Shown piece by piece: positions 41,529 to 53,264 of a stretch of 64,000 nt of DNA. Below the pieces are notes generated by a model. It had not been told where the DNA came from. It saw nothing but the letters and a program-made list of their open reading frames with translations, and made no database searches. Both the position numbers and the translations under genes were made by a program. This DNA is from Deinococcus grandis. Its GTDB lineage: Bacteria > Deinococcota > Deinococci > Deinococcales > Deinococcaceae. The stretch is from positions 2,117,501-2,181,500 of the forward strand of contig NZ_BCMS01000001.1 of the NCBI RefSeq assembly GCF_001485435.1, read 5' to 3'. Every line of letters starts with the position of its first letter. Within the stretch, counting starts at the first letter, position 1.

Positions 41529-41806
41529 GGCGCACCCGACCTGACCGGCCAGCACAAACCGTTCTGGGCGTGGGCAGCGCACTGCTGTCCGGGTTTATGA
41601 GCGACATAGGCGCAACCCATCTACCTGTCCTGAAGGCAGTATGGACGCTGTTGCGGCGATGCACAGCCGTGCATGGCACCCCGCCAGTCAATCTGTCGTG
41701 ATAGCTGTGAGAGACGCCCGCCTCCCCACTCTCCCTTACTTCCCCCGTTGCGGCGCTCGAATCGACACCCTGATATCCGCGCCGTCCGGTAGACTCCCGG
41801 GCGGTT

Positions 41807-44332
41807 ATGAAGAAAACACTCATCTGCAGTTCACTCGCGCTGACAGCCCTTCTCAGCGCCTGCGGTGGTGGCGGGGGCGAAACTCCCCAGCCCGGCAATC
41901 AGCCCCCGACGGACAACCAGCCCCCCGCCAACACCGTCATTCAGGCGACCGCCATCACCGGCACGGTCAGTGGCCTCCCGACCGGCACGCACCGCGCCCT
42001 TCTCGTGAACGACGGCGACGGGCTCGACGTGGCGAACGAGGGCACAGTCACCGGCGGGCAGCTCACGATGAACCTCAGCCGGGTGCCCAGTGACGCGCTG
42101 TTCCCGATCACGGGCGGCTGCCCCTTCAGTGGTCAGGCGTCCGCCTACCCGAACATCGCCGTGTACAACGCAGTGTACGTAGCCAGCAAGTCCATCGACG
42201 GACTGGCCCTCGTGCAGGAACAGGTCGTGACCGGCGGGACCCTCAAGGGCACCCTGGTCGCCCGCCTGTACAGCGACCGCGCCGCCACCATCAACGGCAC
42301 CCTGGACTGCCAGGGCAGCCCCGTGTATCTGAAATTCACGCTGAATCAGGGCTGGAACGCTCTGGAATGGCTGGAATCCGGCCAGAGCCTCACGCTGAGC
42401 AACCTCGGCACCGGGGCGACGTCGACCCTCAAAACCAGTCCCTTCCCCAAAGGCGTCGCCGTGTCCACCAGATCGGCCGCCCTGGAATTCTCCAGCAACG
42501 ACACCGCCAGCACCGAAGCGAGGCTGTATCAGGAGGGCGGATACACCGGTACGGTTTCCCTGAGCACCGACCTGCCCGGCCTCACCATCGAACCAGGCTC
42601 CGTCGAGCTGTCCGCCGCCACTCTGAGCAGCGCCGCCGTGAAGCAGCAGGGACTCGTCCGCGCCCTGGGGCTTAGCCAGCAGCGCGTCGACACTACCCTG
42701 ACCTTCCGGTACAGCGGCACCGACAACTACAGCGGTCCGGTGAGGATCCTCGTGAAGGACGCCGGCGGCAAGATCGTCGGTGGCGGCCAGATTGGCGTGA
42801 ACATCACGCGGCCCGGCGTGAGCCTGGGCAGCTCGTACAGCACCTTTGAAGTCACCTCCGGTGGTACCGGCACCCTGTCGCTGTACAGCAACGCGGTCGG
42901 CGGCTTCAGCGGGCCCGTCACTTACAGCCTGGAAAACCTGCCAGCCGGTCTCACGGCGCCCCCGGTCACCCGCGACATGACGTCCGGCTACGACTCCGTC
43001 ACGCTCCCGGTCAGCGCCGCCAGCAGCGCTCAGCCCGGCACCTACACGGTCACGGTCCGCGCGAAGACCAACGTGGGCAGCAGCACCCTGAAACTCAAGC
43101 TGACCGTCAAGGCGCCCACCGTGACCCTGGTCGATTCCTACGGCAGCGTCACCCTGTACCAGGGCGGTACGGGCAATCTGCAGGTGAAGCTGATCACGCC
43201 CGACACCTTCAACGGATCCACGACTGTCACCGTCAAGGACCTCCCTGCCGGCGTGAGTGCCACGCCCAGAACCGTCAACGTGCAGCCCGGGGCCACCACC
43301 ACCGTCAACATTCCCCTGACCGCCAGCGCCGACGCCGCGCCCGGCACCTACACGGTCAATGTCAGCAGTCCCGACCTGAACAGCACCGCCAGCACCCAGC
43401 GCCAGGTGCAGGTCAGCCCCGCCAGGGCAGCGCTGCCCGGCGCGGTCAGCCTGTCCGCCGCCGCACCCGAGGGCATATGGATCAGCGCGGGCAGCACGTA
43501 CGACACGGCGACGCAGGGCATGGTCACGCGTGTTCAGCGCATCAGTCCCAACGGCGCCGTCCTAGCCGACGTGACCCTTACAGGTTCGTTCAGCCGACTC
43601 GTCTCGGCTGGGAACGACGTGATCGCACTGGGCGGCTCCCCCGTCACGGCCGTCAGGATCACCCAGGACGGCAAGCAGACGGTGCTCGCTGCACTGCCCA
43701 GCAACACCAGCACCGAGGGCGCCGCCAACGCCCTGGACGCCCAGGGTCGCCTGTGGCTGTCCAGCATCACCTGGGGTGTCGGCGCCGCCCAGACGCAGGT
43801 CTTCGCGTGGGACCCGGTCACGGGCGCCGTATCGTTCAGGCAGCCTGAAGCGACGTCCAGCTCGGCCTCCACGCTGCGCCTGAGTCCGGATGGCCGCAGT
43901 GTGCTGGTCTTTCCCTACTCCAGTTACGGCACGCCCCTGAAGAAGATCGACACGGCGACGGGGCAGAGCTCCACGCTGGACGCCGTGACGAACGCGACTG
44001 CCAGCAGCGTAGCCTTCGCCAGCGACGGCACGCTGTGGATCGGATCGTACGGGTCGCTGTCCCGCCTGAACGCGGACGGGTCCGTCACCACCTTCCAGAA
44101 CGGTCCCTCCGTGGGGACGCTGTACGGCTTCGACCAGAAGGTGCCGGGCATCCTGTGGGCCTCGACCGGCGGCGCCGTCCTGCGGATCGACGTCAGCACC
44201 ATGCAGACCCGGATCATCCCAGTGTCTTCGAGTGTGACCGGGTACGTGGCGGCGCAGGGTGGCCTGCTGCTGGTCAGTTCCGAGTACAACTCCAGCGGGT
44301 CAACGCAGTACTACATCAGCCTGCTGAAGTAA
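41807..44332 (+). CDS. large lipoprotein with Ig-like repeats and a C-terminal beta-propeller-like domain
   Basis: 841 aa. Lipobox LSAC followed by a Gly and Pro/Gln-rich spacer. Residues 45-180 form one beta domain; about 230-540 hold three Ig-like repeats, recognisable by VTYSLENLPAGLTA and VTVKDLPAGVSATPRTVNV, each ending with PGTYTVTV-type strands. Residues about 545-841 look like a propeller (LWLSSITWGVGAAQTQVFAWDP, TLWIGSYGSLSRLNADGSV). It is probably an outer-surface binding protein. TAGACT lies 11 nt before the ATG. Confidence 0.7.
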   Translation: MKKTLICSSLALTALLSACGGGGGETPQPGNQPPTDNQPPANTVIQATAITGTVSGLPTGTHRALLVNDGDGLDVANEGTVTGGQLTMNLSRVPSDALFPITGGCPFSGQASAYPNIAVYNAVYVASKSIDGLALVQEQVVTGGTLKGTLVARLYSDRAATINGTLDCQGSPVYLKFTLNQGWNALEWLESGQSLTLSNLGTGATSTLKTSPFPKGVAVSTRSAALEFSSNDTASTEARLYQEGGYTGTVSLSTDLPGLTIEPGSVELSAATLSSAAVKQQGLVRALGLSQQRVDTTLTFRYSGTDNYSGPVRILVKDAGGKIVGGGQIGVNITRPGVSLGSSYSTFEVTSGGTGTLSLYSNAVGGFSGPVTYSLENLPAGLTAPPVTRDMTSGYDSVTLPVSAASSAQPGTYTVTVRAKTNVGSSTLKLKLTVKAPTVTLVDSYGSVTLYQGGTGNLQVKLITPDTFNGSTTVTVKDLPAGVSATPRTVNVQPGATTTVNIPLTASADAAPGTYTVNVSSPDLNSTASTQRQVQVSPARAALPGAVSLSAAAPEGIWISAGSTYDTATQGMVTRVQRISPNGAVLADVTLTGSFSRLVSAGNDVIALGGSPVTAVRITQDGKQTVLAALPSNTSTEGAANALDAQGRLWLSSITWGVGAAQTQVFAWDPVTGAVSFRQPEATSSSASTLRLSPDGRSVLVFPYSSYGTPLKKIDTATGQSSTLDAVTNATASSVAFASDGTLWIGSYGSLSRLNADGSVTTFQNGPSVGTLYGFDQKVPGILWASTGGAVLRIDVSTMQTRIIPVSSSVTGYVAAQGGLLLVSSEYNSSGSTQYYISLLK

Positions 44333-44343
44333 CACGGGAACAC

Positions 44344-44377
44344 AGAAGGCGCGCCGCTGATCAGCGGCGCGCCTTCT
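44344..44377. terminator. 17-bp perfect palindrome, two-way terminator
   Basis: AGAAGGCGCGCCGCTGA and its exact complement with no loop. It lies between convergent genes; a modest T/A tract flanks it. Confidence 0.8.
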
Positions 44378-44394
44378 CGCATCTCGCATGCCGC

Positions 44395-44796
44395 TTACTG
44401 CAGGTCGAAGTCCATGACGGGCAGTTTCTGTGCGGCGCCGGGCTCGTCGGGGGTGTCCTGCCGGGCGGTGGCTTCGGCCGGTGCGGCACTGGGTGCGGCG
44501 GTCGCGGGCGCGGCCCGCAGGACGTTCGGGATGACGACCGGTCCGCTGCGGTCCATGGGCTGGTGGGGCTGGCCGGGGCGGGTCCACTGTGCGGTGGCGG
44601 CGGGTCCGCCGAGGCGGGGGGTGGGGGGTGGGGTGGCGGCGGCGCGGGCGGCGCGGAGGATGCCGTCGACCTCCTGGGTGCTCAGCAGGCCCTTGGTTTC
44701 CAGGACGCTGAGGATGCCGAGGACGGTCTTGCGGAGGAATTCGGCTTCCACGGCGGGGTCTTTGGGGGCAGGGGGGGTCTTGCGGGGGCCGGTCAT
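44395..44796 (-). CDS. hypothetical protein with Pro/Ala-rich C-terminus
   Basis: 133 aa. An N-terminal helical segment (DPAVEAEFLRKTVLGILSVLETKGLLSTQEVDGILRAARAA) is followed by a Pro/Ala-rich, probably disordered tail. It has no recognised family. The ATG at 44796 is set by TACCCT 7 nt upstream on the minus strand. Confidence 0.6.
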   Translation of the reverse strand: MTGPRKTPPAPKDPAVEAEFLRKTVLGILSVLETKGLLSTQEVDGILRAARAAATPPPTPRLGGPAATAQWTRPGQPHQPMDRSGPVVIPNVLRAAPATAAPSAAPAEATARQDTPDEPGAAQKLPVMDFDLQ

Positions 44797-44995
44797 GCCC
44801 TGCAGGGTAGCGCGCGGCTGCTCCCCACGCGGTGACATCGGGCGTTCTGCGCTGCGGGCCGGGAGGGGGCGCAGCTTACCGCACGGGTGGTATTCTGTTT
44901 TCTGTCTGAAAGCGTGGTGTGAATGGTCACCCACACGGCGTAACGTTCGCCCTACTGTGTTGGCGAGACGGGGCTGAGACGTCGAGGAGGTTTGG

Positions 44996-45351
44996 ATGTA
45001 CCGAGGAAGAGAGGGGCAGTGGGCGTTCCTGCTTCACCGCCTGTCGGGGCTGGCAATTCTGTTTTACCTGATGCTGCACGTGTTCAGCATCGGGTCGTTC
45101 ATGTTCGGTGAGCGCTTCTACATGGCGATTCACGAGACGTACGACCTCGTTCCGTTCCGGATCGGGCTGCTGTTCGTGACGGCGGGCGTGGTGTACCACG
45201 CGTTCAACGGCCTGCGGATCATCATGATGGACTTCACGGGCTTCGGCGTGGCGTACCAGCGGCAGATGTGGTACGGCGTGCTGGCGATCAGCGTGCTGGC
45301 CTTCGTGGGTGCGGCGTGGGTGGTCGTGCCGCGCATCCTGGGGGGGTACTG

Positions 45352-45352
<1 letters not shown>
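44996..45352 (+). CDS. sdhC: succinate dehydrogenase cytochrome b subunit
   Basis: 118 aa with three transmembrane helices. GQWAFLLHRLSGLAILFYLMLHVFSIG and YHAFNGLRIIMMDF carry the histidines expected to bind heme b and the quinone-site Ser/Arg. SD GAGGAGG lies 6 nt before the ATG. A TATTCT at 44891-44896 may be the promoter of the sdhCDAB operon. The stop overlaps the start of sdhD. Confidence 0.93.
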
Positions 45353-45729
<377 letters not shown>

Positions 45730-45781
45730 GTTCTTGTTCTGGGTTGCCGCCATGCGGCGCAGCCCGTAAAGGAAGTTGACT

Positions 45782-47539
<1,758 letters not shown>

Positions 47540-47558
47540 CGCGGCGGAAGGAATCTCC

Positions 47559-48323
<765 letters not shown>

Positions 48324-48344
48324 GACCAAACCCCTGAACGCCCC

Positions 48345-48371
48345 GCCCCGCCCGTCGGACGGCGGGGCTTT
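48345..48371 (+). terminator. terminator of the sdh operon
   Basis: GCCCCGCC pairs with GGCGGGGC over 8 nt, followed by TTTCT. Confidence 0.75.
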
Positions 48372-48405
48372 CTCATGGGCGGCGCCGGAGCGTGTACTGT
48401 GGATC

Positions 48406-49788
48406 ATGACCGACGCCCTGCCCCTGCCGTCCTCCCCGCGTGTCATTCCTACCGTGCCCGGCCCACCCGTGATCGGCAGTATCACGCAGCTGTACCCGCA
48501 CCGGCTACGCGACTTCCTGACCGGCGCGTACCGCGAGCATGGCCCGGTGTTCAACGTGACGGGACTGGGACAGACCTTCACGGTGCTGGCCGGCCCCGAA
48601 GCGAACGTGTGGACCGTGAAGGAAGGGCACCGCCACCTGCGGTCCCTGGAGGCGTGGCGGCCGAACGATCAGGCGTTCGGGGTGCAGCGGTCCATGATCA
48701 GCGTGGACGGCGCCGAGCACCGCGCGTTCCGGCGGGTGGAGGGTCGCACGTACACCCGCGCGTACCTGGGCGCGAACCTGCGCCGCGCGCTGGCCGTCAC
48801 CGCCGAGGACCTCGCGCCGCTACGGGCCGGGGATGACCTGCAGGTGGCGCACTGGTGCAAGTCGGTCATCACCGAGCAGCTGGCGCGCGTGGTCGTGAAC
48901 GGCACGGCCCGCCCGTACCTGAATGACCTGCTGAGCTTCGTGCAGAACACCCTGATGGTCCGCGTGACCCGGCAGCGTCCGCCGCTGGTCGAGCACCTGC
49001 CGGGCTTCCGCCGGGCGCGGGCGCGGAGCCTGGGCATGGTGGAGGCCCTGATCGACGAGCACCGCCGCGTCCCCCCGGAGCAGGCCGGGCGCGAACCGGA
49101 CCTGATCGACGACCTGCTGGCCGCGCAGGCGGCCGACCCGGCGTTCTGGTCGGACCTGGACCTGCGCATGGCGGCCATCGGGGCGTTCATCGCGGGCATG
49201 GACACTGCCGCGAACACCCTGGCGTTCGTGCTGTACCGCGTGGGGCGGCACCCGGAACTGGTGCCCGCCCTGGTCGCGGAAGCTGACGCGGCCTTCCAGG
49301 ACGGGCCGCCCAGCATGGAGAGCCTGGGGGGCCTGCCGCACCTGCACCGCTTCGTGATGGAATGCCTGCGCCTGCATCCCATCGCGCCCGCCATGACCCG
49401 CACCGTCACGCAGGACTTCGACTTCGCGGACGTCACGGTCCCGCAGGGTCGGCGGGTGATCATCGCCACGACCGTCCCGCACGGCCTGAACGACTGCTTC
49501 ACGGACGCGGACACCTTCGACCCGGACCGCTTCGCGCCGGGCCGCATGGAGCACCGCCGTCCCGGTGCGTTCGCGCCCTACGGGCTGGGCACGCACATCT
49601 GCGCGGGCAGCGGCATGGCCGAGGGACTGATCATGCTGAACCTCGCGGCGATCCTGCGGACCCTGGACCTGCGCGGCGACCCCAGCTACGTCCTGCGTGA
49701 GGTCGCCCGCCCCACCGCCACACCCGACGACCGCCTGACCCTGCGCGTGACGAGCGTGCGGCACCCGGCGGTCAGTCTGCTCGCCTGA
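48406..49788 (+). CDS. cytochrome P450
   Basis: 460 aa soluble-type P450. The heme-binding loop is FAPYGLGTHICAGSG (Cys ligand), the I-helix is AAIGAFIAGMDTAANTL, and the ExxR motif is ECLRLHP. There is no N-terminal membrane anchor. The substrate is unknown and no redox partner is adjacent, though a ferredoxin-NADP reductase gene lies 9 kb away. TACTGT lies 5 nt before the ATG. Confidence 0.94.
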   Translation: MTDALPLPSSPRVIPTVPGPPVIGSITQLYPHRLRDFLTGAYREHGPVFNVTGLGQTFTVLAGPEANVWTVKEGHRHLRSLEAWRPNDQAFGVQRSMISVDGAEHRAFRRVEGRTYTRAYLGANLRRALAVTAEDLAPLRAGDDLQVAHWCKSVITEQLARVVVNGTARPYLNDLLSFVQNTLMVRVTRQRPPLVEHLPGFRRARARSLGMVEALIDEHRRVPPEQAGREPDLIDDLLAAQAADPAFWSDLDLRMAAIGAFIAGMDTAANTLAFVLYRVGRHPELVPALVAEADAAFQDGPPSMESLGGLPHLHRFVMECLRLHPIAPAMTRTVTQDFDFADVTVPQGRRVIIATTVPHGLNDCFTDADTFDPDRFAPGRMEHRRPGAFAPYGLGTHICAGSGMAEGLIMLNLAAILRTLDLRGDPSYVLREVARPTATPDDRLTLRVTSVRHPAVSLLA

Positions 49789-49792
49789 ACGC

Positions 49793-50131
49793 CTACGCGG
49801 TCAGCGGTTCGAGGCTCCGCACGGGCTTCCCGGTCTGCCGCGCGTACGCGATCTCCCGGCGGGTAGAGTCTCCCACGTACCCGCCGGGGTTGATGATCAG
49901 AACCTCGTCCGCGAGGTCGATCTTGCGCAGGTGCAGCTCACCCAGGCGGTCCAGGGCCGCCTCGCGTTCGGCGCTGCTCAGGTGCGCCAGGGCGTCCTCG
50001 TCCCGCTGCCGGTGACTGCCGACGCTCAGGACGATCCGGCCCGCCAGCGTCTCGGCCAGCGACGCCGCGTCGAACTCGGCCAGGAAGCGCACGCTGCCGC
50101 ACAGACACACCACGCGCGGCCTCTCCCCCAC
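49793..50131 (-). CDS. nucleoside 2-deoxyribosyltransferase-like (DUF4406-type) protein
   Basis: 112 aa from the GTG at 50131. VVCLCGSVRFLAEFDAA and KIDLADEVLIINPGGYVGDSTRREIAYARQTGKPVRSLE match a small family, common in phages and bacteria, related to nucleoside 2-deoxyribosyltransferases and SLOG proteins. Catalytic activity is unproven. There is little SD, and the gene follows the lipoprotein gene by 8 nt. Confidence 0.75.
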   Translation of the reverse strand: MGERPRVVCLCGSVRFLAEFDAASLAETLAGRIVLSVGSHRQRDEDALAHLSSAEREAALDRLGELHLRKIDLADEVLIINPGGYVGDSTRREIAYARQTGKPVRSLEPLTA

Positions 50132-50139
50132 TGGAACAT

Positions 50140-50634
50140 TCAGAACTGCAGGGCGTAGCGGGTGCCTGCGCCGTCGAAGCACTCGCCGATGCCGCGTTCC
50201 TGCGCGTCCACGGTCAGGGTGCAGGTCAGCAGGGCGGGCGGGGCTCCCTCGGCGCGGGCGATCAGGTTCCCGGTGTACGCGGGGACGGGGCGGCCCCCCT
50301 CCACGCGGGTGCCGCCGCCCGTGAAGGCGCTGCCGTCGGTGCCACTGCTCGCGCCGAACGCCACGCTGAAGCCCAGTCCGCCGGGCAGTGCGCCGCCCCC
50401 GATCAGGTACGTGCGGCCGGTGTACGTGCGCCCGCCGATGCGGATGGTGGCGTTGTCCGGCGCGAACGGGTCCCCCAGGCGCGGCGTGAGCGTCCCGCGC
50501 GTGAAGGTCACGGTACCCTCCTGCCCCGTCACGGCGTTCACGATCCGCCCGGTCTGCGGGGCGGTCACGGCCGGCGCGCACGCACCGAGGAGGGAGGCGA
50601 GCAGGGCCGCGCCAATCAGGGCATGGGGCTTCAT
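50140..50634 (-). CDS. small lipoprotein of unknown function
   Basis: 164 aa with lipobox LLGAC (Cys19). The mature part is beta-rich and Gly-rich (TYLIGGGALPGGLGFSVAFGASSGTDG), with a C-terminal CTLTVDAQERGIGECFDGAG carrying two cysteines. No family is recognised. TACACT lies 6-7 nt before the ATG, so it is likely leaderless. Confidence 0.75.
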   Translation of the reverse strand: MKPHALIGAALLASLLGACAPAVTAPQTGRIVNAVTGQEGTVTFTRGTLTPRLGDPFAPDNATIRIGGRTYTGRTYLIGGGALPGGLGFSVAFGASSGTDGSAFTGGGTRVEGGRPVPAYTGNLIARAEGAPPALLTCTLTVDAQERGIGECFDGAGTRYALQF

Positions 50635-50662
50635 ACGCCCAGTGTAGCCCTGACGGTTCCGC

Positions 50663-50965
50663 TCAGCGGGCGACGACCTCGTGGATTTCCAGGATGTTCG
50701 GGCCGCTGAAGGCGTCCCTCGGGAGGGTGCCGCTGCGGGCGTGACCCTGCCGGAAGGCGTCGCTGGTCGTCCAGGCCTCGAAGGCCGCGCGAGACTCCCA
50801 GAAGGTCAGGACCACGAACGGATCGCCGTCGCGGGTGGGGCGCAGGACGTGGTTGGCGATGAAGCCGGGCATGCCGTCCACCAGTCCGGCCCGCTCGCGG
50901 AAGCGCGCCTCGAAGGTGTCGTGGTACTCGGCTTTCACGTGGATGCGGTTGGCGACGCTGATCAT
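50663..50965 (-). CDS. antibiotic biosynthesis monooxygenase (ABM) family protein
   Basis: 100 aa ferredoxin-like fold. VANRIHVKAEYHDTFEARFRERAGLVDGMPGF and FVVLTFWESRAAFEAWTTSDAF are typical of ABM/heme-degrading monooxygenases of the IsdG-like type. GGAGGTTCCTC precedes the ATG (SD about 8 nt upstream). The phosphatase and hemB genes lie directly upstream on the same strand, which could suggest a tetrapyrrole link, by inference only. Confidence 0.85.
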   Translation of the reverse strand: MISVANRIHVKAEYHDTFEARFRERAGLVDGMPGFIANHVLRPTRDGDPFVVLTFWESRAAFEAWTTSDAFRQGHARSGTLPRDAFSGPNILEIHEVVAR

Positions 50966-50978
50966 GAGGAACCTCCAG

Positions 50979-51518
50979 TCACCGGGCGAAGTCGTGGATG
51001 AACTGTTCCTGCTGCGGCGTCTCGATGGCGTGCGGGCTGCGGGTCTCGCGGACCAGGGCGATGGCGCCCTCGGCGTTCAGGCCGCCCTGCACGAGCAGGC
51101 ACGCAGCGGTCAGGCCCGCGCGGCCCAGTCCGCCCCGGCAGTGCACGACGACGCTGCGCCCGTCGAGCAGGTGGGTCATGAGTTCGTCGATGTACGCGGC
51201 GAAGTCGCGCGGGTCGTGCGGCGCATGCTGGTCGGGGATGGGGTACGGGGCGATCTCGATCAGGTGCGTGGCGGCGGCGTCGTGGTAGCCGTCCATGCCG
51301 AGCAGGTCGAACTCGAAGTCCTCGATCAGGGGCGCGATGACGTTCGTGCCCTGCTGCGCGAGGGTCTGCATGTCTTCGGTGACGCTGCGGTCGTGGGTGA
51401 CGCCCGGCTGGTACACGCTGCCGCCCTTCTTGCCGGGCGCGAAGGTCAGGCCCAGGCGGCCAGGCCACAGGCCGGTGGGAATCCAGTCCACGCGGATGGG
51501 GTTGACGGCGCTGGTCAC
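50979..51518 (-). CDS. dual-specificity/tyrosine phosphatase-like protein
   Basis: 179 aa. The signature VVHCRGGLGRAGLTAACLL is the CxxGxxR P-loop of cysteine phosphatases. A preceding DFEFDLLGMDGY region may supply the general acid Asp. The GTG start overlaps the hemB stop by 4 nt, so the two are made together. Confidence 0.88.
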   Translation of the reverse strand: MTSAVNPIRVDWIPTGLWPGRLGLTFAPGKKGGSVYQPGVTHDRSVTEDMQTLAQQGTNVIAPLIEDFEFDLLGMDGYHDAAATHLIEIAPYPIPDQHAPHDPRDFAAYIDELMTHLLDGRSVVVHCRGGLGRAGLTAACLLVQGGLNAEGAIALVRETRSPHAIETPQQEQFIHDFAR

Positions 51519-52516
51519 GCGCGCGCGTCCTCGGCGATCCAGCGGGCGGCGTCCATGGCGTGGTACGTGATGATGGCGTCCGCTCCGGCGCGGCGCATGC
51601 CGGTCAGGGTTTCCAGGACGGTGCGGCGCTCGTCCATGAATCCGGCGGCGGCGGCGGCCTTGATCAGCGAGTACTCGCCGCTGACGTTGTACGCCACGAC
51701 GGGCAGGTCGAATTCGCGCTTCAGGAGGTTCAGGACGTCCAGGTACGCCAGGGCGGGTTTGACCATCAGGGTGTCGGCGCCCTGTTCGGCGTCCAGGCGG
51801 GCCTCGCGCAGCGCCTCGCGGTAGCCTCCGGCGGGGTCCATCTGGTACGTGGCGCGGTTGCCGACGCTGGGGGTTGACCCGGCGGCGTCGCGGAAGGGGC
51901 CGTAGTAGGCGCTGGCGTACTTCACGGCGTAACTCATGACGGGTACGTGCGTGAAGCCCGCCCCGTCCAGTGCGGCGCGGATGGCGGCGACCTGTCCGTC
52001 CATCATGGCGCTGGGGGCGATCACGTCGGCGCCCGCGCGGGCCTGGGAGACGGCGGTCTGCGCGAGCAGGGCGAGGCTGGGGTCGTTGTCGACCGTCCAG
52101 GCGTCCGCGCCGCTGTGGCCGGGCACCTCGCACAGCGGGCCGCAGTGGCCGTGGTCGGTGTACTCGCACAGGCAGGTGTCGGCGATGACGTTGATGCCGG
52201 GCACGCTGGCCTTGATGGCGCGCGTGGCCCGCTGGATGATGCCGTCCTCGGCGTACGCCTGGGTGCCCACGGCGTCCTTGTGGTCGGGAATGCCGAAGAG
52301 GATCACGCTGGGAATGCCCAGGGCCAGGGCCTCGCGGGCCTGCTGCACGGCACTCTCGATGGAGTGGCGCTGCACGCCGGGCATGGTGGCGATGTCGGTC
52401 ACCGTGTCGCGTTCATGCACGAAGATCGGGTGGATGAACTGACCGGGGTGCAGGTGCACCTCGCGGGTCAGGGCGCGCAGGGCGGGCGTGCGGCGCAGGC
52501 GGCGGGGACGGTCCAT
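51515..52516 (-). CDS. hemB: delta-aminolevulinic acid dehydratase (porphobilinogen synthase)
   Basis: 333 aa. It joins two 5-aminolevulinate molecules to porphobilinogen. The zinc cysteines are in DTCLCEYTDHGHCG; the Schiff-base lysines lie in VMSYAVKYASAYYGPFRDAA and LMVKPALAYLDVL. TAGCGT on the minus strand lies 6 nt before the ATG, indicating a leaderless operon of hemB, the phosphatase and possibly the ABM gene. Confidence 0.97.
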   Translation of the reverse strand: MDRPRRLRRTPALRALTREVHLHPGQFIHPIFVHERDTVTDIATMPGVQRHSIESAVQQAREALALGIPSVILFGIPDHKDAVGTQAYAEDGIIQRATRAIKASVPGINVIADTCLCEYTDHGHCGPLCEVPGHSGADAWTVDNDPSLALLAQTAVSQARAGADVIAPSAMMDGQVAAIRAALDGAGFTHVPVMSYAVKYASAYYGPFRDAAGSTPSVGNRATYQMDPAGGYREALREARLDAEQGADTLMVKPALAYLDVLNLLKREFDLPVVAYNVSGEYSLIKAAAAAGFMDERRTVLETLTGMRRAGADAIITYHAMDAARWIAEDARA

Positions 52517-52571
52517 GCGCCTACGCTACCTCGCGGGCGGCGGGACGAATGCAACGGACCTCGGCAGCATG

Positions 52572-52596
52572 AAAAAAGCTCCCCGGCGTGGGGAGC
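52572..52596 (-). terminator. terminator of the roadblock operon
   Basis: On the minus strand, GCTCCCC-ACGCC-GGGGAGC is followed by TTTTTT. It ends the three-gene roadblock operon. Confidence 0.9.
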
Positions 52597-52611
52597 CCCT
52601 GCCGGGTGGGG

Positions 52612-52932
52612 TCAGACGGTGCCGAGCAGGCGGCGCACGGCGAAGCGCACGCGGCCCAGGTTCGCCACGTCGTCGAAGGCGGTCAGGAGCACCTGGTTGC
52701 CGTGCGGGGTGAGCAGTACCGGGCCGCCGTCCACGTCGAGCAGCAGTTCCTGCCAGTCGGGGGTGTTCAGGTTGCTCTGGAGGCTGCCGATCACGGCGCG
52801 TCCGGCGGCGACCAGGGTCAGTTCGGCGGGCAGGTCGGTCTCGGTCAGGCCGGCCTTGGCGACGATCTTGCCGTCCGGGCCGACCAGGGCGGTGTGGCGC
52901 ACGCCGCGCACGTCCATGAGGCTCTCGATCAT
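52612..52932 (-). CDS. roadblock/LC7 domain protein (third of three)
   Basis: 106 aa. MIESLMDVRGVRHTALVGPDGKIVAKAGL with GNQVLLTAFDDVANLGRVRFAVRRL fits the roadblock/LC7 (MglB-like) fold, a dimeric partner of small GTPases. Its start overlaps the stop of the middle gene by 4 nt. No GTPase gene is adjacent. Confidence 0.85.
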   Translation of the reverse strand: MIESLMDVRGVRHTALVGPDGKIVAKAGLTETDLPAELTLVAAGRAVIGSLQSNLNTPDWQELLLDVDGGPVLLTPHGNQVLLTAFDDVANLGRVRFAVRRLLGTV

Positions 52933-53264
52933 GCCTGTTCCCTGGGGAGGCTGATGTCCAGTGCGAGGCGCGCGAGGGTCTGCTGGGCGGTGCGGGTGTC
53001 GCTGCCGCGCGTCATGGCGGCGCCGACGGTGTAGGGGCCGGTGGTGACGGCCACGACTTCCACGCGTTCGCTGGTGAAGGCGAGGCGGGTCACGTCGCCG
53101 GTGCCGAGGCGGCGGCCGGTGCGGTCCATGCCCTGGCGGAGCGAGGCGAGTTCGGCGGCCAGGCCGTCGCCGCCGTCGCCGTGCGCCTCGACGGCCAGGC
53201 CGTCCGGGCCGACGAGGGCGGCGGCGATGACGCCGGGCAGGGTGCGCAGGGGGTCGAGTTTCAC
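52929..53264 (-). CDS. roadblock/LC7 domain protein (second of three)
   Basis: 111 aa. LDPLRTLPGVIAAALVGPDGLAVEAHG is the first strand-helix unit of the fold, with VTRLAFTSERVEVVAVTTGPYTVG and a TAQQTLARLALDISL final helix. It overlaps its two neighbours by 4 nt each, so all three are translationally coupled. Confidence 0.8.
   Translation of the reverse strand: MKLDPLRTLPGVIAAALVGPDGLAVEAHGDGGDGLAAELASLRQGMDRTGRRLGTGDVTRLAFTSERVEVVAVTTGPYTVGAAMTRGSDTRTAQQTLARLALDISLPREQA

Noticed and set aside
41529..41806. Possible gene in the gap before the large lipoprotein
   Set aside because: Frames on both strands are short, low in similarity to anything known and have no SD; only the TAGACT promoter box of the lipoprotein gene is supported.
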